Source: Burkholderiaceae bacterium
GTDB lineage: Bacteria > Pseudomonadota > Gammaproteobacteria > Burkholderiales > Burkholderiaceae
Length of the DNA stretch: 12,014 bases
Direction: 5' to 3'
NCBI GenBank assembly: GCA_947461335.1
Contig: CANHLB010000027.1
Location: 1-12,014, forward strand
In this document: positions 1-8,689 of the stretch, piece by piece
How positions within the stretch are numbered: the stretch's first letter is position 1
Layout: each line of letters begins with the position of its first letter
Notes under the pieces: generated by a model
Database searches by the model: none
Told to the model about the DNA's origin: nothing
Seen by the model: only the letters and a program-made list of their open reading frames with translations
Made by a program: the position numbers and the translations under genes

Positions 1-216
1 ATTCCACAGACATGGGTAAGCGAAAACGCGCCTCGGGTCGTTTTGAGTGGTGGATTGAACACGCACAACGTGGGCGAGGCGATTGCTCGTCTAAATCCTT
101 GCGCAGTTGACGTCTCTAGTGGCGTAGAAAGCAGCAGGGGTGTTAAAGATCCTGTGCTCATGGCTCAATTTGTAAAAGCAGTGCGCGCAGCAGATGAGAA
201 ATCATCATCCCAATAA
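1..216 (+). CDS. trpF: Phosphoribosylanthranilate isomerase, C-terminal part (partial)
   Basis: Open in frame 1 from the first base to TAA at 214-216, so the 5' part lies outside the window and 71 residues are visible. TrpF isomerises N-(5-phosphoribosyl)anthranilate to CdRP in cytoplasmic tryptophan synthesis. The visible segment carries two family signatures of the TIM-barrel C-terminal half: the phosphate-binding VLSGGLN (residues 14-20 of the fragment) and AVDVSSGVESSRGVKDP, which ends the last beta-alpha units. A short serine-rich tail follows. The gene lies 30 bases upstream of trpB in the same direction, as expected for a trpFBA operon. The identification is firm from motifs plus context; the length and start of the full gene cannot be seen. 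Confidence 0.93.
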   Translation: MPQTWVSENAPRVVLSGGLNTHNVGEAIARLNPCAVDVSSGVESSRGVKDPVLMAQFVKAVRAADEKSSSQ

Positions 217-246
217 TTTGCTGTAGATAAATCAAAAGAGGTAGCT

Positions 247-1440
247 ATGTACGATAAGCCAGATGCACGAGGACACTTTGGTCCTTATGGAGGCGTATTT
301 GTTTCTGAGACATTGATGTATGCATTAGATGAGCTCAAAGAAGCTTATGCTAAATATCAACACGATCCAGAATTTATTGAAGAGTTTCATTATGAGCTCA
401 AACACTTTGTAGGTAGACCATCTCCGGTTTATCACGCTAAGCGTTGGAGTGAAATGCTCGGTGGTGCACAAATCTATCTCAAGCGCGAAGACTTAAACCA
501 TACAGGCGCCCACAAAATTAACAATGTGATTGGCCAGGCGATGTTGGCTAAGCGCATGGGTAAGCCACGTATCATTGCCGAGACAGGCGCTGGTCAGCAC
601 GGTGTAGCTACGGCAACCATCTGCGCGCGCTTTGGTCTTGACTGCACGGTATACCAAGGCTCAGTTGACGTCGCTCGTCAGGCACAAAACGTATTTCGGA
701 TGAAGTTGCTCGGTGCCAAAGTGGTCCCTGTGGAATCAGGTACCAAAACCCTAAAAGATGCACTTAATGAAGCGATGCGCGATTGGGTGACCAATGTAGA
801 AAATACCTTCTACATTATTGGCACCGTTGCAGGACCGCATCCTTATCCTATGATGGTGAGAGATTTTCAGAGTGTGATTGGTGAAGAATGTAAAGTGCAA
901 ATGCCGGAAATGACTGGACGCCAGCCTGACTATGTTTTAGCTTGTGTTGGCGGTGGCTCAAATGCGATGGGTATTTTTTATCCCTACATTGATTTCTCAG
1001 AAGTGAAATTAATTGGTGTTGAAGCTGCAGGACATGGATTGGGTAGCGGTTTGCATTCAGCTGCACTCTGTGTTGGGAAGCCAGGCGTCTTGCATGGCAA
1101 TCGTACTTATTTATTACAGGATGAAAATGGCCAGATTTCTGAAACCCATTCAGTTTCTGCTGGTATGGATTATCCCGGTGTTGGCCCAGAGCATGCTTGG
1201 TTAAAAGATTCTGGACGTGCAGACTATGTCGCCATTACTGATGAAGAAGCACTTAAAGCCTTCCATGATTGCTGCCAAATTGAGGGCATTATTCCCGCAT
1301 TAGAGTCAGCGCATGCCATTGCTTATGCTTGCAAGCTTGCCAAGACTTTGCCAAAAGACAAAACCATCTTGATAAACCTCTCTGGTCGTGGCGATAAAGA
1401 TATGCACACAGTTGCGCAAGCTACCGGTTCTGAAGGTTAA
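247..1440 (+). CDS. trpB: Tryptophan synthase beta subunit
   Basis: TrpB condenses indole with L-serine using pyridoxal phosphate, forming the alpha2-beta2 complex with TrpA. The 397 residues match the usual length of about 400. Visible hallmarks are the PLP-binding lysine in HTGAHKINN (K90), the catalytic glutamate in AETGAGQHG (E112), the glycine-rich cofactor phosphate loop [10 protein letters not shown] (233-242) and the conserved aspartate in SAGMDYPG (D308). The C-terminal LSGRGDKD is also typical. The ATG at 247 is preceded by a good GAGG Shine-Dalgarno sequence at 238-241. The gene follows trpF by 30 bases and precedes trpA by 10 bases, so subunit synthesis is probably coordinated. 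Nothing in the sequence suggests damage. Confidence 0.98.
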   Translation: MYDKPDARGHFGPYGGVFVSETLMYALDELKEAYAKYQHDPEFIEEFHYELKHFVGRPSPVYHAKRWSEMLGGAQIYLKREDLNHTGAHKINNVIGQAMLAKRMGKPRIIAETGAGQHGVATATICARFGLDCTVYQGSVDVARQAQNVFRMKLLGAKVVPVESGTKTLKDALNEAMRDWVTNVENTFYIIGTVAGPHPYPMMVRDFQSVIGEECKVQMPEMTGRQPDYVLACVGGGSNAMGIFYPYIDFSEVKLIGVEAAGHGLGSGLHSAALCVGKPGVLHGNRTYLLQDENGQISETHSVSAGMDYPGVGPEHAWLKDSGRADYVAITDEEALKAFHDCCQIEGIIPALESAHAIAYACKLAKTLPKDKTILINLSGRGDKDMHTVAQATGSEG

Positions 1441-1450
1441 GAAAAATAGT

Positions 1451-2248
1451 ATGTCAAAAATTACTGCACTCTTTAAAGAGTTAAAGGCAACAGGTAAAAA
1501 AGGACTCATTCCTTTCATTACTGCAGGTGATCCTGATCCAAAGTTCACGGTTGAGTTGATGCATGCATTAGTGCGCGGCGGATCTAGCATCATTGAGTTA
1601 GGCGTGCCTTTCTCTGACCCAATGGCTGATGGTCCAGTGATCCAAAGATCATCTGAGCGCGCGTTGACGCATGGTGTGACATTGCATAGCTGCTTGGAGA
1701 TGGTGAAAGAGTTTCGCAAGCAAGATGCTAAGACACCCGTTGTCTTGATGGGTTATGCAAATCCTGTTGAGCAAATGGGGGCAGAGCGTTTTGCAACAGA
1801 AGCCAAAGCTGCTGGAGTGGATGGCGTATTGGTGGTAGATTACCCACCAGAAGAATGTGTTGATTTTGCTGCGCGCATGCGTGTTGCAGGTATCGACCCA
1901 ATTTTCTTATTAGCTCCAACTTCATCACACGAACGTATTAAAGAGGCAGCCAAAATCGCTTCGGGTTACATCTATTACGTTTCCATGCGTGGGGTCACTG
2001 GCGCTTCTCATCTAAATACCCAAGATGTAGCCTCCATCATCCCTAAAATTCGCGAGGAGACTGACATTCCGATTGCTGTAGGCTTTGGTATCAGTGATGC
2101 AGCTAGCGCCAAGGCGGTATCTCAAAGCGCTGATGCGGTGGTGATTGGCAGCCGCATTATTCGTCTTTTAGAGGAAGCGCCTCCTGGGCAGGCAGTACAA
2201 TCACTGGAAAACTTCATTCGTGAGATTCGCGATGCATTGGATAGTTAG
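1451..2248 (+). CDS. trpA: Tryptophan synthase alpha subunit
   Basis: TrpA cleaves indole-3-glycerol phosphate to indole and glyceraldehyde 3-phosphate; indole is passed to TrpB through the intersubunit tunnel. From the ATG at 1451 the protein has 265 residues, normal for this (beta/alpha)8 barrel. Both catalytic acids are present: E49 in [11 protein letters not shown] and D60 in MADGPVIQ. The phosphate-binding GFGIS and VIGSRI segments follow near the C-terminus. The open frame extends 21 codons upstream to 1388, inside trpB, but the conserved N-terminus ([12 protein letters not shown]) begins at 1451, only 10 bases after the trpB stop, so that start was chosen. The Shine-Dalgarno sequence is weak (GAAGG overlapping the trpB stop), consistent with translational coupling to trpB. 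Confidence 0.97.
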   Translation: MSKITALFKELKATGKKGLIPFITAGDPDPKFTVELMHALVRGGSSIIELGVPFSDPMADGPVIQRSSERALTHGVTLHSCLEMVKEFRKQDAKTPVVLMGYANPVEQMGAERFATEAKAAGVDGVLVVDYPPEECVDFAARMRVAGIDPIFLLAPTSSHERIKEAAKIASGYIYYVSMRGVTGASHLNTQDVASIIPKIREETDIPIAVGFGISDAASAKAVSQSADAVVIGSRIIRLLEEAPPGQAVQSLENFIREIRDALDS

Positions 2249-2254
2249 AAACTA

Positions 2255-3142
2255 ATGAGCTGGATAGATAAATTACTCCCACCCCAAATTCAACATACTG
2301 ATCCTGCGAATCGAAAATCAGTACCGGAAGGATTGTGGGTTAAGTGTCCTAGTTGTGAAACAGTTCTATACAGCACTGACATTGAAGCTAATCTTTCGGT
2401 ATGTCCAAAATGCAGTCATCACATGCGCATTGGCGCGCGCCAACGCTTAGATAATCTACTTGATCCTAAGGGTCGTTATGAAATCGGCGCGGATATTTAT
2501 CCGACTGACCCACTGAAATTTAAAGACTCTAAAAAATACCCAGACCGTATTAAAGAAGCAAACGATGCGTCTGGTGAATCTGAGGCTTTAATTGTGATGG
2601 GTGGCAAGATTGAATCTATTCCAGTGGTTGCCGCTTGCTTTGAATTCCAGTACATGGGCGGTTCAATGGGCTCAGTTGTGGGTGAACGTTTTGCCCGTGG
2701 TGTTCAAGATGCCATTGCTAAAAAATGTGCCTTCATATGCGTTACCGCTACTGGTGGCGCCCGCATGCAGGAGAGCTTATTGTCTCTATTTCAAATGGCA
2801 AAGACTAACTCCATGTTGACCTTGCTATCTAAAAAAGGCTTGCCCTATATCAGCGTATTAACTGACCCAACGATGGGTGGTATTTCTGCAAGTTTTGCTT
2901 TTATGGGTGATGTAGTGATGGCTGAACCAAAAGCCTTAATTGGTTTTGCCGGTCCGCGCGTAATCGAACAAACAGTTCGTGAAAAATTACCCGAAGGTTT
3001 TCAGCGTTCGGAGTTCTTAATGCAAAAGGGTGGTATCGATATGATTGTCGACCGCCGCCAAATGCGCGGAGAGATTGCACGCCTACTAGCGCTCTTGCAA
3101 AAACTTCCAGAGCCTGCGATTGCGGGTAGCTCAGCCGTCTAA
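2255..3142 (+). CDS. accD: Acetyl-CoA carboxylase carboxyltransferase subunit beta
   Basis: AccD pairs with AccA to transfer the carboxyl group from biotin-BCCP to acetyl-CoA, giving malonyl-CoA for fatty acid synthesis. The 295 residues fit the family. A four-cysteine zinc ribbon (C31, C34, C50, C53) is followed by a crotonase-type carboxyltransferase domain with [15 protein letters not shown] (135-149), [10 protein letters not shown] (164-173) and [13 protein letters not shown] (203-215), including the oxyanion-hole glycines. The ATG at 2255 lies six bases after the trpA stop and has no strong Shine-Dalgarno sequence, which suggests coupling to trpA. accD between trpA and folC is a common betaproteobacterial arrangement. 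The ending after DRRQMR is short and unremarkable. Confidence 0.97.
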   Translation: MSWIDKLLPPQIQHTDPANRKSVPEGLWVKCPSCETVLYSTDIEANLSVCPKCSHHMRIGARQRLDNLLDPKGRYEIGADIYPTDPLKFKDSKKYPDRIKEANDASGESEALIVMGGKIESIPVVAACFEFQYMGGSMGSVVGERFARGVQDAIAKKCAFICVTATGGARMQESLLSLFQMAKTNSMLTLLSKKGLPYISVLTDPTMGGISASFAFMGDVVMAEPKALIGFAGPRVIEQTVREKLPEGFQRSEFLMQKGGIDMIVDRRQMRGEIARLLALLQKLPEPAIAGSSAV

Positions 3143-4472
3143 GCGCTTGAGCACAGCACACCAAGCCCCAATTCTTTTTCCTAGCCTAGAGGCTTGGCTT
3201 AGCCACCTAGAAACCGCTCATCCGGTTGGTATTGATATGGGGCTCGAGCGCATCAATCGAGTCAAGGCTGCATTAGATCTTCACTTTGATTGCCCAGTGA
3301 TTACGGTTGCTGGTACCAATGGCAAAGGCTCAACCTGTGCCTATCTTGAGAGTATTTTATTGGCCTCGGGCTATCGAGTAGGCTGTCATACTTCACCACA
3401 CTTACTCATGTTTAACGAGCGTGCTCGCCTGAATGGGCAAGTGGTCAATGATGACCTATTGTTAGAAAACTTTGCTGCGGTTGAAAAGGCGCGCGTGAGT
3501 TTGGTGGATGCACCAACGCTAACCTATTTTGAATTCACAACTTTGGCCATCATGTATCTCTTCTCAAAATCAAACTTGGATGCAGTGATTTTAGAGGTAG
3601 GCATGGGTGGACGTTTAGATGCCGTCAATATTGTGGATGCGGATTGCGCTATTGTTACGAGTATTGATATTGACCATGCAGACTTCTTAGGGAGTACTAG
3701 AGAGGCGATTGGTCTTGAGAAAGCTGGCATCTTCCGCCCTGGTCATATTGCAGTATGCGGCGATCCTGTTCCCCCTCAATCATTAGTCGACTATGCCGAA
3801 AAACTAGGCTGTGATCTTTGGTTGCAAGGGCGTGATTACAATTTTCAAGGCGATAAGCAGCAATGGGGTTGGGCAGGGCGCAAGAAACGTTTCAGTGGTC
3901 TTGGCTATCCAGCATTGCGAGGTGCCAATCAAATTCTGAATGCTTCTGCAGTGATTGCTGCTTTAATGGCTTTGCACCAACGTTTACCAGTCAGCGCGCA
4001 GGATATTCGTAATGGCTTTGCTCTAGTTGAGTTGCCGGGTCGTTTTCAGGTACTACCAGGTCAGCCGACCGTAGTTTTGGATGTGGCTCACAACCCCCAT
4101 GCTGCCGCTACTCTGGCTCAAGGCTTAGACAAAATGGGCTACCACCCCTATACCTATGCCATTTTTGGAGCTATGGCAGATAAGGATATCGATGGGGTTA
4201 TCAAGCCTTTATTGGAGATTGTCGATTTCTGGTTTTGTACTGATTTACCAACCCCTAGAGCTGCCAGTGCGAAAGCTTTGGCACAGAGGCTTGAGGCTAT
4301 GGGTGTGAAGCCTCAAAACGGTTCTGATGGCGGCATTGAGTGCTTCTCAGACCCTGCTGCAGCGTATCAAAAAGCACTATCAAAAGCGGGTGAGGGTGAT
4401 AGAATTACGGTATTCGGATCCTTTTATACAGTTGCAGGCGTAATGATTTACCGAAACAACCAGGCCCATTGA
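3120..4472 (+). CDS. folC: Bifunctional folylpolyglutamate synthase / dihydrofolate synthase
   Basis: FolC joins glutamate to dihydropteroate and then extends the gamma-glutamyl tail of folates, using ATP in the cytoplasm. It is a Mur-ligase-type enzyme. Visible motifs (450-residue version) are the P-loop [10 protein letters not shown] (63-72), the folate-site [17 protein letters not shown] (91-107), [13 protein letters not shown] (158-170), the carbamylated-lysine region EKAGIF (K201) and the C-domain DVAHNPHAA (321-329). The start is uncertain because no ATG precedes the conserved [11 protein letters not shown] at 3120 overlaps accD by 23 bases; TTG at 3147, four bases after the accD stop, gives a 441-residue protein beginning (M)[10 protein letters not shown] and is equally plausible. 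The next ATG (3237) would remove conserved N-terminal sequence. The function call is secure; the N-terminus is not. Confidence 0.93.
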   Translation: MRVAQPSKRLSTAHQAPILFPSLEAWLSHLETAHPVGIDMGLERINRVKAALDLHFDCPVITVAGTNGKGSTCAYLESILLASGYRVGCHTSPHLLMFNERARLNGQVVNDDLLLENFAAVEKARVSLVDAPTLTYFEFTTLAIMYLFSKSNLDAVILEVGMGGRLDAVNIVDADCAIVTSIDIDHADFLGSTREAIGLEKAGIFRPGHIAVCGDPVPPQSLVDYAEKLGCDLWLQGRDYNFQGDKQQWGWAGRKKRFSGLGYPALRGANQILNASAVIAALMALHQRLPVSAQDIRNGFALVELPGRFQVLPGQPTVVLDVAHNPHAAATLAQGLDKMGYHPYTYAIFGAMADKDIDGVIKPLLEIVDFWFCTDLPTPRAASAKALAQRLEAMGVKPQNGSDGGIECFSDPAAAYQKALSKAGEGDRITVFGSFYTVAGVMIYRNNQAH

Positions 4473-4475
4473 TCC

Positions 4476-5312
4476 ATGATTCGTTTACCGAGCTTCTTTA
4501 AGCGAAAAACACAGGCTGATGACCTTGAGCTAGGTTCAGTAGGGAGACGCACCGCTCAGCGTGCTGCCCCGCGTAGCTTTCAACGTGCTGCGGAAGCAGA
4601 AGAACTTGCCCTCACAGAAGATCCAGAACAACAAAGAGCGCGCCATCGTTTAATTGGTGCTGCAGTATTGGTCCTCATTGCAGTAGTTGGTTTGCCACGT
4701 GTTTTGGATAATAGCCCCAAATCTGCGCCTAATGACATTGCTGTCAATATTGTGACTAGCCTGCCAATTCCTGGCAGCGATGTAAAGACTGTTGAGAAAT
4801 CCAAAGCAGAAGTTGTTACAGAGCCAGCAAAAGAAATTCCTAAAGCTGCTGTTGTTCCTGAGCCAAAAGTTGAAGCTAAGCCAGAGCCAAAAGCAGAAAT
4901 CAAAACTGAAACTAAGCCAGCGCTAGCGCCGAACAAAGCTGCTGGACTAGGCTTAGCTGCTGGGGAAGAGGTTGTTGCGGCACCGAATACAAAACCTAAG
5001 GTTGATAGTCAAGTGAAGGCCGATAGCACTAGCCCCGATAACGTGACTAGTAATAGCACTGCAAATGGCTCAGGTAAATATGTCATTCAGATTGGTGCAT
5101 TTGCATCAGAAGAGCGCGCTAAAGGTTGGATTGCAAAACTCAAAGAGCAAAAGATTCCAAATTACGTAATTAATAGAAACGGCACTGATGGTGTCAAACT
5201 CTATGTTCTTCGTGCCGGCCCTTATGCCGATAAAGATGCTGCAGAGCTAGCCGAAAAGAAAATTAAGGCGATGGGTCTCTCACCAAGACTTGTTGAGACT
5301 GGTAAACAGTAA
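4476..5312 (+). CDS. Membrane-anchored SPOR-domain protein (DedD-like)
   Basis: Three-part layout typical of DedD/FtsN-like proteins. A basic cytoplasmic N-terminus (1-56, with many R, A and E residues) precedes one hydrophobic segment (about 57-75, HRLIGAAVLVLIAVVGLP). A long low-complexity periplasmic linker rich in K, P, E, A and V (about 80-198) leads to a C-terminal SPOR domain (about 200-275, with KYVIQIGAFASEERA and KLYVLRAGPYADKDAA). SPOR domains bind glycan strands lacking stem peptides at the division septum, so a role in cell division or envelope constriction is inferred from the family. The ATG is three bases after folC, and the stop shares one base with the cvpA start, so it is embedded in the operon. 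The linker holds a tandem eight-residue repeat. The dedD name is likely, but synteny alone does not prove it. Confidence 0.9.
   Translation: MIRLPSFFKRKTQADDLELGSVGRRTAQRAAPRSFQRAAEAEELALTEDPEQQRARHRLIGAAVLVLIAVVGLPRVLDNSPKSAPNDIAVNIVTSLPIPGSDVKTVEKSKAEVVTEPAKEIPKAAVVPEPKVEAKPEPKAEIKTETKPALAPNKAAGLGLAAGEEVVAAPNTKPKVDSQVKADSTSPDNVTSNSTANGSGKYVIQIGAFASEERAKGWIAKLKEQKIPNYVINRNGTDGVKLYVLRAGPYADKDAAELAEKKIKAMGLSPRLVETGKQ
4857..4904 (+). repeat. Two-copy 24-base tandem repeat in the SPOR-protein linker
   Basis: Two adjacent 24-base units encode PEPKVEAK (residues 128-135) and PEPKAEIK (136-143) of the SPOR-domain protein. They share the 10-mer GAGCCAAAAG at 4860-4869 and 4884-4893. The charged proline-rich repeat lies in the linker that spans the periplasm toward peptidoglycan. 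Such repeats probably expand and contract without altering folded domains. Confidence 0.6.
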
Positions 5313-5878
5313 TGGAATACTTATCCACCTTAAAGCTAACATCGGTGGATTACTTCACCCTAGTTGTGCTCTTAGTGTCTGCCTTAGTAGGAATTTCTCG
5401 TGGCTTATTTAAAGAGGTGCTTGCTCTTGCCTCGTGGTTTGTAGCTGCATGGGTTGCTTATCACTATACGAATTATCTTGCCACTGAATGGCTCTCAGCA
5501 TTCCATCTAGATGAGTTACTTAGTCTTGGTGTGGGCTTCCTCATTCTCTTTATATTGTCATTGATCATTTGTGGATTATTCGGTGGCTTAGTACAGAAAA
5601 TTATTTTGTCAGCAGGTTTAAGTTTGACAGATCGATTCTTGGGATTGGTATTTGGCCTAGCGCGTGGCGGTTTGATTGTTGTCATTCTGGCTACATTGGC
5701 CGCATTAACTCCAATTCCGCAAAGCATGGCCTGGAAAAACGCGATTACAAGACCAGCTATGGATATGGCAACCGGTTTAATTAAAGGTTGGCTACCAGCT
5801 GACTGGGCAAAGCAATTGGGTGAGGCAATGCCTAAAGTAACACCTACCATTACTCCTAAATTCACAATAGGAAGCTAG
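5312..5878 (+). CDS. cvpA: CvpA family inner-membrane protein
   Basis: A 188-residue integral membrane protein with four likely hydrophobic spans (about 12-30, 36-53, 69-95, 108-131) and a soluble tail. Family signatures are SVDYFTLVVLLVSALVGISRG (11-31) and LSLTDRFLGLVFGLARGG (103-120), separated by the usual hydrophobic pair. CvpA was named from colicin V production in E. coli; its biochemical role is unclear, though it has been linked to envelope stress tolerance. Its position directly upstream of purF is highly conserved. The ATG overlaps the TAA of the SPOR gene by one base (TAATG), which implies translational coupling, and purF follows after three bases. The C-terminal tail is rich in P, T and K. 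Confidence 0.93.
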   Translation: MEYLSTLKLTSVDYFTLVVLLVSALVGISRGLFKEVLALASWFVAAWVAYHYTNYLATEWLSAFHLDELLSLGVGFLILFILSLIICGLFGGLVQKIILSAGLSLTDRFLGLVFGLARGGLIVVILATLAALTPIPQSMAWKNAITRPAMDMATGLIKGWLPADWAKQLGEAMPKVTPTITPKFTIGS

Positions 5879-5881
5879 ATT

Positions 5882-7420
5882 ATGTGCGGCGTCGTCGGAA
5901 CTATTTCCCACTCACCAGTAAATCAACTTCTATATGACGCTTTGTTGCTCTTGCAACATCGCGGACAAGATGCAGCTGGTATCGCAACCATGAACGGTAA
6001 CTCGTTCACCATGCATAAAGCCAATGGTCTAGTGCGTGACGTATTTAGAACTCGCAATATGCGTAGCTTGGTTGGCAATGCCGGCATTGGTCAGGTGCGT
6101 TACCCGACGGCCGGTTCGGTAAGTAGTGAAGAAGAGGCTCAACCTTTTTATGTCAGCGCTCCGTATGGAATTGTGTTGGCGCATAACGGAAATCTCACTA
6201 ATGCTCCAAGTTTACGTGTGGAGATGGCTTATCGTGACCGCCGCCACATTAATACTAGCTCTGACACTGAAGTGCTTTTGAACGTCTTAGCTGATGAGCT
6301 ACAAAAAGAAACGAATAGTGCTGCCTTGGATGAGGGCGCTATGTTTAATGCAGTTACAGCAGTTACCTCTCGGGTTAAAGGTTCGTATGCCGTAGTCTCT
6401 TTGATTGCGGGATATGGTTTATTAGCATTTCGCGATCCCTTTGGGATCCGTCCTTTATGTATCGGTCGCATTGATACTCCACAGGGTCCTGAGTGGATGG
6501 TCACCTCAGAGTCAGTGGCTCTCGAAGGTTTAGGTTTTACCTTTGTGCGTGATGTAAATCCAGGTGAAGCGATTTATATTGATCTTGATGGTAACTTCTA
6601 CTCACGTCAGTGTGTACCGGATGCTGTTCTAACGCCTTGCATATTTGAATACGTCTATATGGCGCGTCCAGATTCGACCATTGATGGAGTGATTGTCTAC
6701 AACGTGCGTATGCGCATGGGTGATTATCTTGCTGAGAAGATTCGCAAAGAGACTAATGTCGATGAGATCGATGTGGTGATGCCAATTCCGGATTCAAGTC
6801 GTCCAGCTGCAATGCAGGTAGCCAAGAATTTAGGCGTAGATTACCGCGAAGGCTTCTTTAAGAATCGTTACATTGGTCGTACCTTCATCATGCCAGGACA
6901 GGCAGTTCGTAAAAAGTCAGTACGTCAAAAACTCAATGCCATGCGTATCGAGTTTAAAGATAAAACGGTATTGATTGTGGATGACTCTATCGTTCGAGGT
7001 ACTACTTCATTTGAGATTGTGCAGATGGCACGCGAGTCAGGCGCAAAGAAGGTGATCTTTGCTTCGGCTGCTCCACCTGTGCGCTTCCCAAATGTTTATG
7101 GAATTGATATGCCAACCCGTAGCGAGTTGGTAGCTTATGGCCGTACCGATGAAGAAATCAACAAGATGATTGGTGCTGATCAGTTAATCTATCAAAGTGT
7201 TGAGGATATGAAGCAGGCTGTGCGCGATATCAATCCCAATCTGAAAAACTTTGAGGCCTCTTGCTTTGATGGTAATTACATCACTGGCGATATTACAGAG
7301 TCCTATTTAGATGCCTTGGAGGCAGCTAGAAACACCTCGGCAGCAAAAGCAGATCGTCAGCGTGATTCAAGTGACTTTGCCCGCTCCCAGCTTCATCTGC
7401 ATTTAGCTACCGAAGACTAA
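5882..7420 (+). CDS. purF: Amidophosphoribosyltransferase
   Basis: PurF makes 5-phosphoribosylamine from PRPP and glutamine, the first committed step of de novo purine synthesis. The 512 residues match the usual length of about 505. The N-terminal class II glutaminase domain has the nucleophile Cys2, exposed after removal of Met1 (MCGVVGTISH), followed by QHRGQDAAGI (25-34), GQVRYPTAG (70-78) and AHNGNLTN (100-107). The C-terminal phosphoribosyltransferase domain has DSSRPAA (304-310) and the PRPP loop VLIVDDSIVRGTT (363-375). The acidic start GEEC-type propeptide seen in some PurF enzymes is absent, so this is the propeptide-less form. The Shine-Dalgarno sequence GGAAG at 5869-5873 overlaps the end of cvpA. 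Purine repressor control is known for this gene elsewhere, but no operator was recognised here. Confidence 0.98.
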   Translation: MCGVVGTISHSPVNQLLYDALLLLQHRGQDAAGIATMNGNSFTMHKANGLVRDVFRTRNMRSLVGNAGIGQVRYPTAGSVSSEEEAQPFYVSAPYGIVLAHNGNLTNAPSLRVEMAYRDRRHINTSSDTEVLLNVLADELQKETNSAALDEGAMFNAVTAVTSRVKGSYAVVSLIAGYGLLAFRDPFGIRPLCIGRIDTPQGPEWMVTSESVALEGLGFTFVRDVNPGEAIYIDLDGNFYSRQCVPDAVLTPCIFEYVYMARPDSTIDGVIVYNVRMRMGDYLAEKIRKETNVDEIDVVMPIPDSSRPAAMQVAKNLGVDYREGFFKNRYIGRTFIMPGQAVRKKSVRQKLNAMRIEFKDKTVLIVDDSIVRGTTSFEIVQMARESGAKKVIFASAAPPVRFPNVYGIDMPTRSELVAYGRTDEEINKMIGADQLIYQSVEDMKQAVRDINPNLKNFEASCFDGNYITGDITESYLDALEAARNTSAAKADRQRDSSDFARSQLHLHLATED

Positions 7421-7432
7421 AAAGCGACAGGA

Positions 7433-7454
7433 AATTGCCTCCAATGAGGCAATT
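7433..7454 (+). terminator. Hairpin between purF and metZ, possible weak terminator
   Basis: A perfect nine-base inverted repeat, AATTGCCTC (7433-7441) and GAGGCAATT (7446-7454), encloses a CAAT loop 12 bases after the purF stop. The stem is fairly strong, but the following CTTCAATTC is not a continuous T run, so termination would be partial. It could equally be an mRNA-stabilising 3' structure with read-through into metZ, which begins 27 bases later. Confidence 0.55.
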
Positions 7455-7480
7455 CTTCAATTCGGTGTCAAAATAGCATT

Positions 7481-8689
7481 ATGAAAAGCAAAACCATACG
7501 AAAAAAACCAGATTTTTCTAAGCTGGCCCTCGAGACCTTAGCGGTCCGTGCTGGCACTCGTCGTACCGCTGAATATCAAGAACATTCAGAGGCGATGTTT
7601 CTGACTTCCAGTTTTTGCTTTGATAGTGCCGAACTAGCTGCGGATGGTTTTGCCCATGCAGACCAAGGCTTTATATATTCTCGCTTTACCAATCCCACTG
7701 TCAGCATGTTTCAAGATCGTTTGGCCGCTCTAGAGGGTGGTGAGGCATGTATTGCAACTGCATCTGGCATGTCTGCTATTTTGACCATGGTAATGGCGCA
7801 TCTACAAGCAGGTGACCATGTGGTTTGCTCGCGCTCAGTATTTGGTGCAACCGTTCAGTTATTCACTAATATCTTAGGTCGCTTTGGGATTACAACAACT
7901 TATGTTGATTTGGCTGATACCAAGTCATGGCAGGCTGCTGTCCAAGCAAATACGAAACTCTTCTATCTGGAAACACCCTCCAATCCTTTGACAGAAATTG
8001 CCGATATTAAAGCAATCTCAAAGATTGCCAAGAAGGCAAAAGCCTTGTTTGCTGTAGATAACTGTTTCTGTACCCCAGCCTTGCAAAAGCCATTGGCTCT
8101 TGGTGCTGATGTAGTGATTCATTCGGCAACAAAGTATTTAGATGGCCAAGGTAGGATGGTTGGCGGCGCGATCGTGGGAAGCAAAGACTTCATCATGGGC
8201 AAAGTGTTCCCCTATGTCCGCACAGCAGGTCCAACCATGTCTGCATTTAATGCCTGGGTATTTCTGAAAGGCTTAGAGACTCTTGAGTTGCGTATGAAGC
8301 AGCAGAGTCAGAATGCGCTCGCATTAGCCCAGTGGCTAGAAAAGCAGTCTGGCGTAGAGCGCGTCTATCATCCGGGACTCCCATCTCATCCTCAGCATGC
8401 CTTGGCAAAACGCCAGCAAAAAGCGGGTGGAGCAATTGTGTCTTTCACCTTAAAGGGTGGTAAGAAAGCGGCTTTCAAACTGATTAACCAAACCAAGCTC
8501 TGCTCAATCACAGCAAACCTTGGTGATACACGAACAACGATTACTAATCCAGCGACGACTACCCATTGCCGGGTGTCTCCTGAGGCCAGAAAAGCTGCAG
8601 GTATTACTGATGGCTTGGTACGGATTGCAGTTGGCCTCGAAAATATTAATGATCTAAAGAGCGATCTTGTTGGTGGACTCAAAAAATAA
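7481..8689 (+). CDS. metZ: O-succinylhomoserine sulfhydrylase
   Basis: A PLP enzyme of the Cys/Met metabolism family that forms homocysteine from an activated homoserine and sulfide in cytoplasmic methionine synthesis. Visible features are YSRFTNPT (66-73, contacts the cofactor phosphate of the neighbouring subunit), ATASGMSAI (92-100), the PLP-ring aspartate in AVDNCFCTP (D193) and the Schiff-base lysine in HSATKYLDGQ (K218). The 402 residues are normal. MetZ specificity is inferred from the position just after purF, a common proteobacterial pairing, and from the general sequence type; cystathionine gamma-synthase or O-acetylhomoserine sulfhydrylase are close relatives. The ATG at 7481 is the only in-frame start near the N-terminus, yet no Shine-Dalgarno sequence precedes it (GTCAAAATAGCATT). 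Confidence 0.92.
   Translation: MKSKTIRKKPDFSKLALETLAVRAGTRRTAEYQEHSEAMFLTSSFCFDSAELAADGFAHADQGFIYSRFTNPTVSMFQDRLAALEGGEACIATASGMSAILTMVMAHLQAGDHVVCSRSVFGATVQLFTNILGRFGITTTYVDLADTKSWQAAVQANTKLFYLETPSNPLTEIADIKAISKIAKKAKALFAVDNCFCTPALQKPLALGADVVIHSATKYLDGQGRMVGGAIVGSKDFIMGKVFPYVRTAGPTMSAFNAWVFLKGLETLELRMKQQSQNALALAQWLEKQSGVERVYHPGLPSHPQHALAKRQQKAGGAIVSFTLKGGKKAAFKLINQTKLCSITANLGDTRTTITNPATTTHCRVSPEARKAAGITDGLVRIAVGLENINDLKSDLVGGLKK
8656..8661 (+). promoter_or_regulatory. Candidate Shine-Dalgarno site inside metZ for the methyltransferase
   Basis: AAAGAG lies 5 bases before TTG 8667, 8 before TTG 8670 and 11 before GTG 8673. All three codons are in frame with the methyltransferase. It is the only purine-rich ribosome-binding candidate near these starts and favours one of the first two. 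It lies within the coding sequence of metZ. Confidence 0.4.

Noticed and set aside
1388..1450. Longer trpA starting inside trpB
   Set aside because: The extra 21 residues read trpB sequence in another frame and precede the conserved TrpA N-terminus; ATG 1451 fits spacing and family length.
1306..1719. 137-codon open frame on the minus strand across the trpB/trpA junction
   Set aside because: Lies entirely opposite trpB and trpA, whose catalytic residues are intact; its product shows no recognisable domain.
4580..4936. 118-codon minus-strand open frame rich in Ser, Ala and Gly
   Set aside because: Opposite the low-complexity linker of the SPOR protein; the simple composition is a mirror of K, P, E and A codons.
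5473..5865. 130-codon open frame on the minus strand opposite cvpA
   Set aside because: Antisense shadow of a gene with clear CvpA family motifs; its apparent content follows from the complementary codons of membrane segments.
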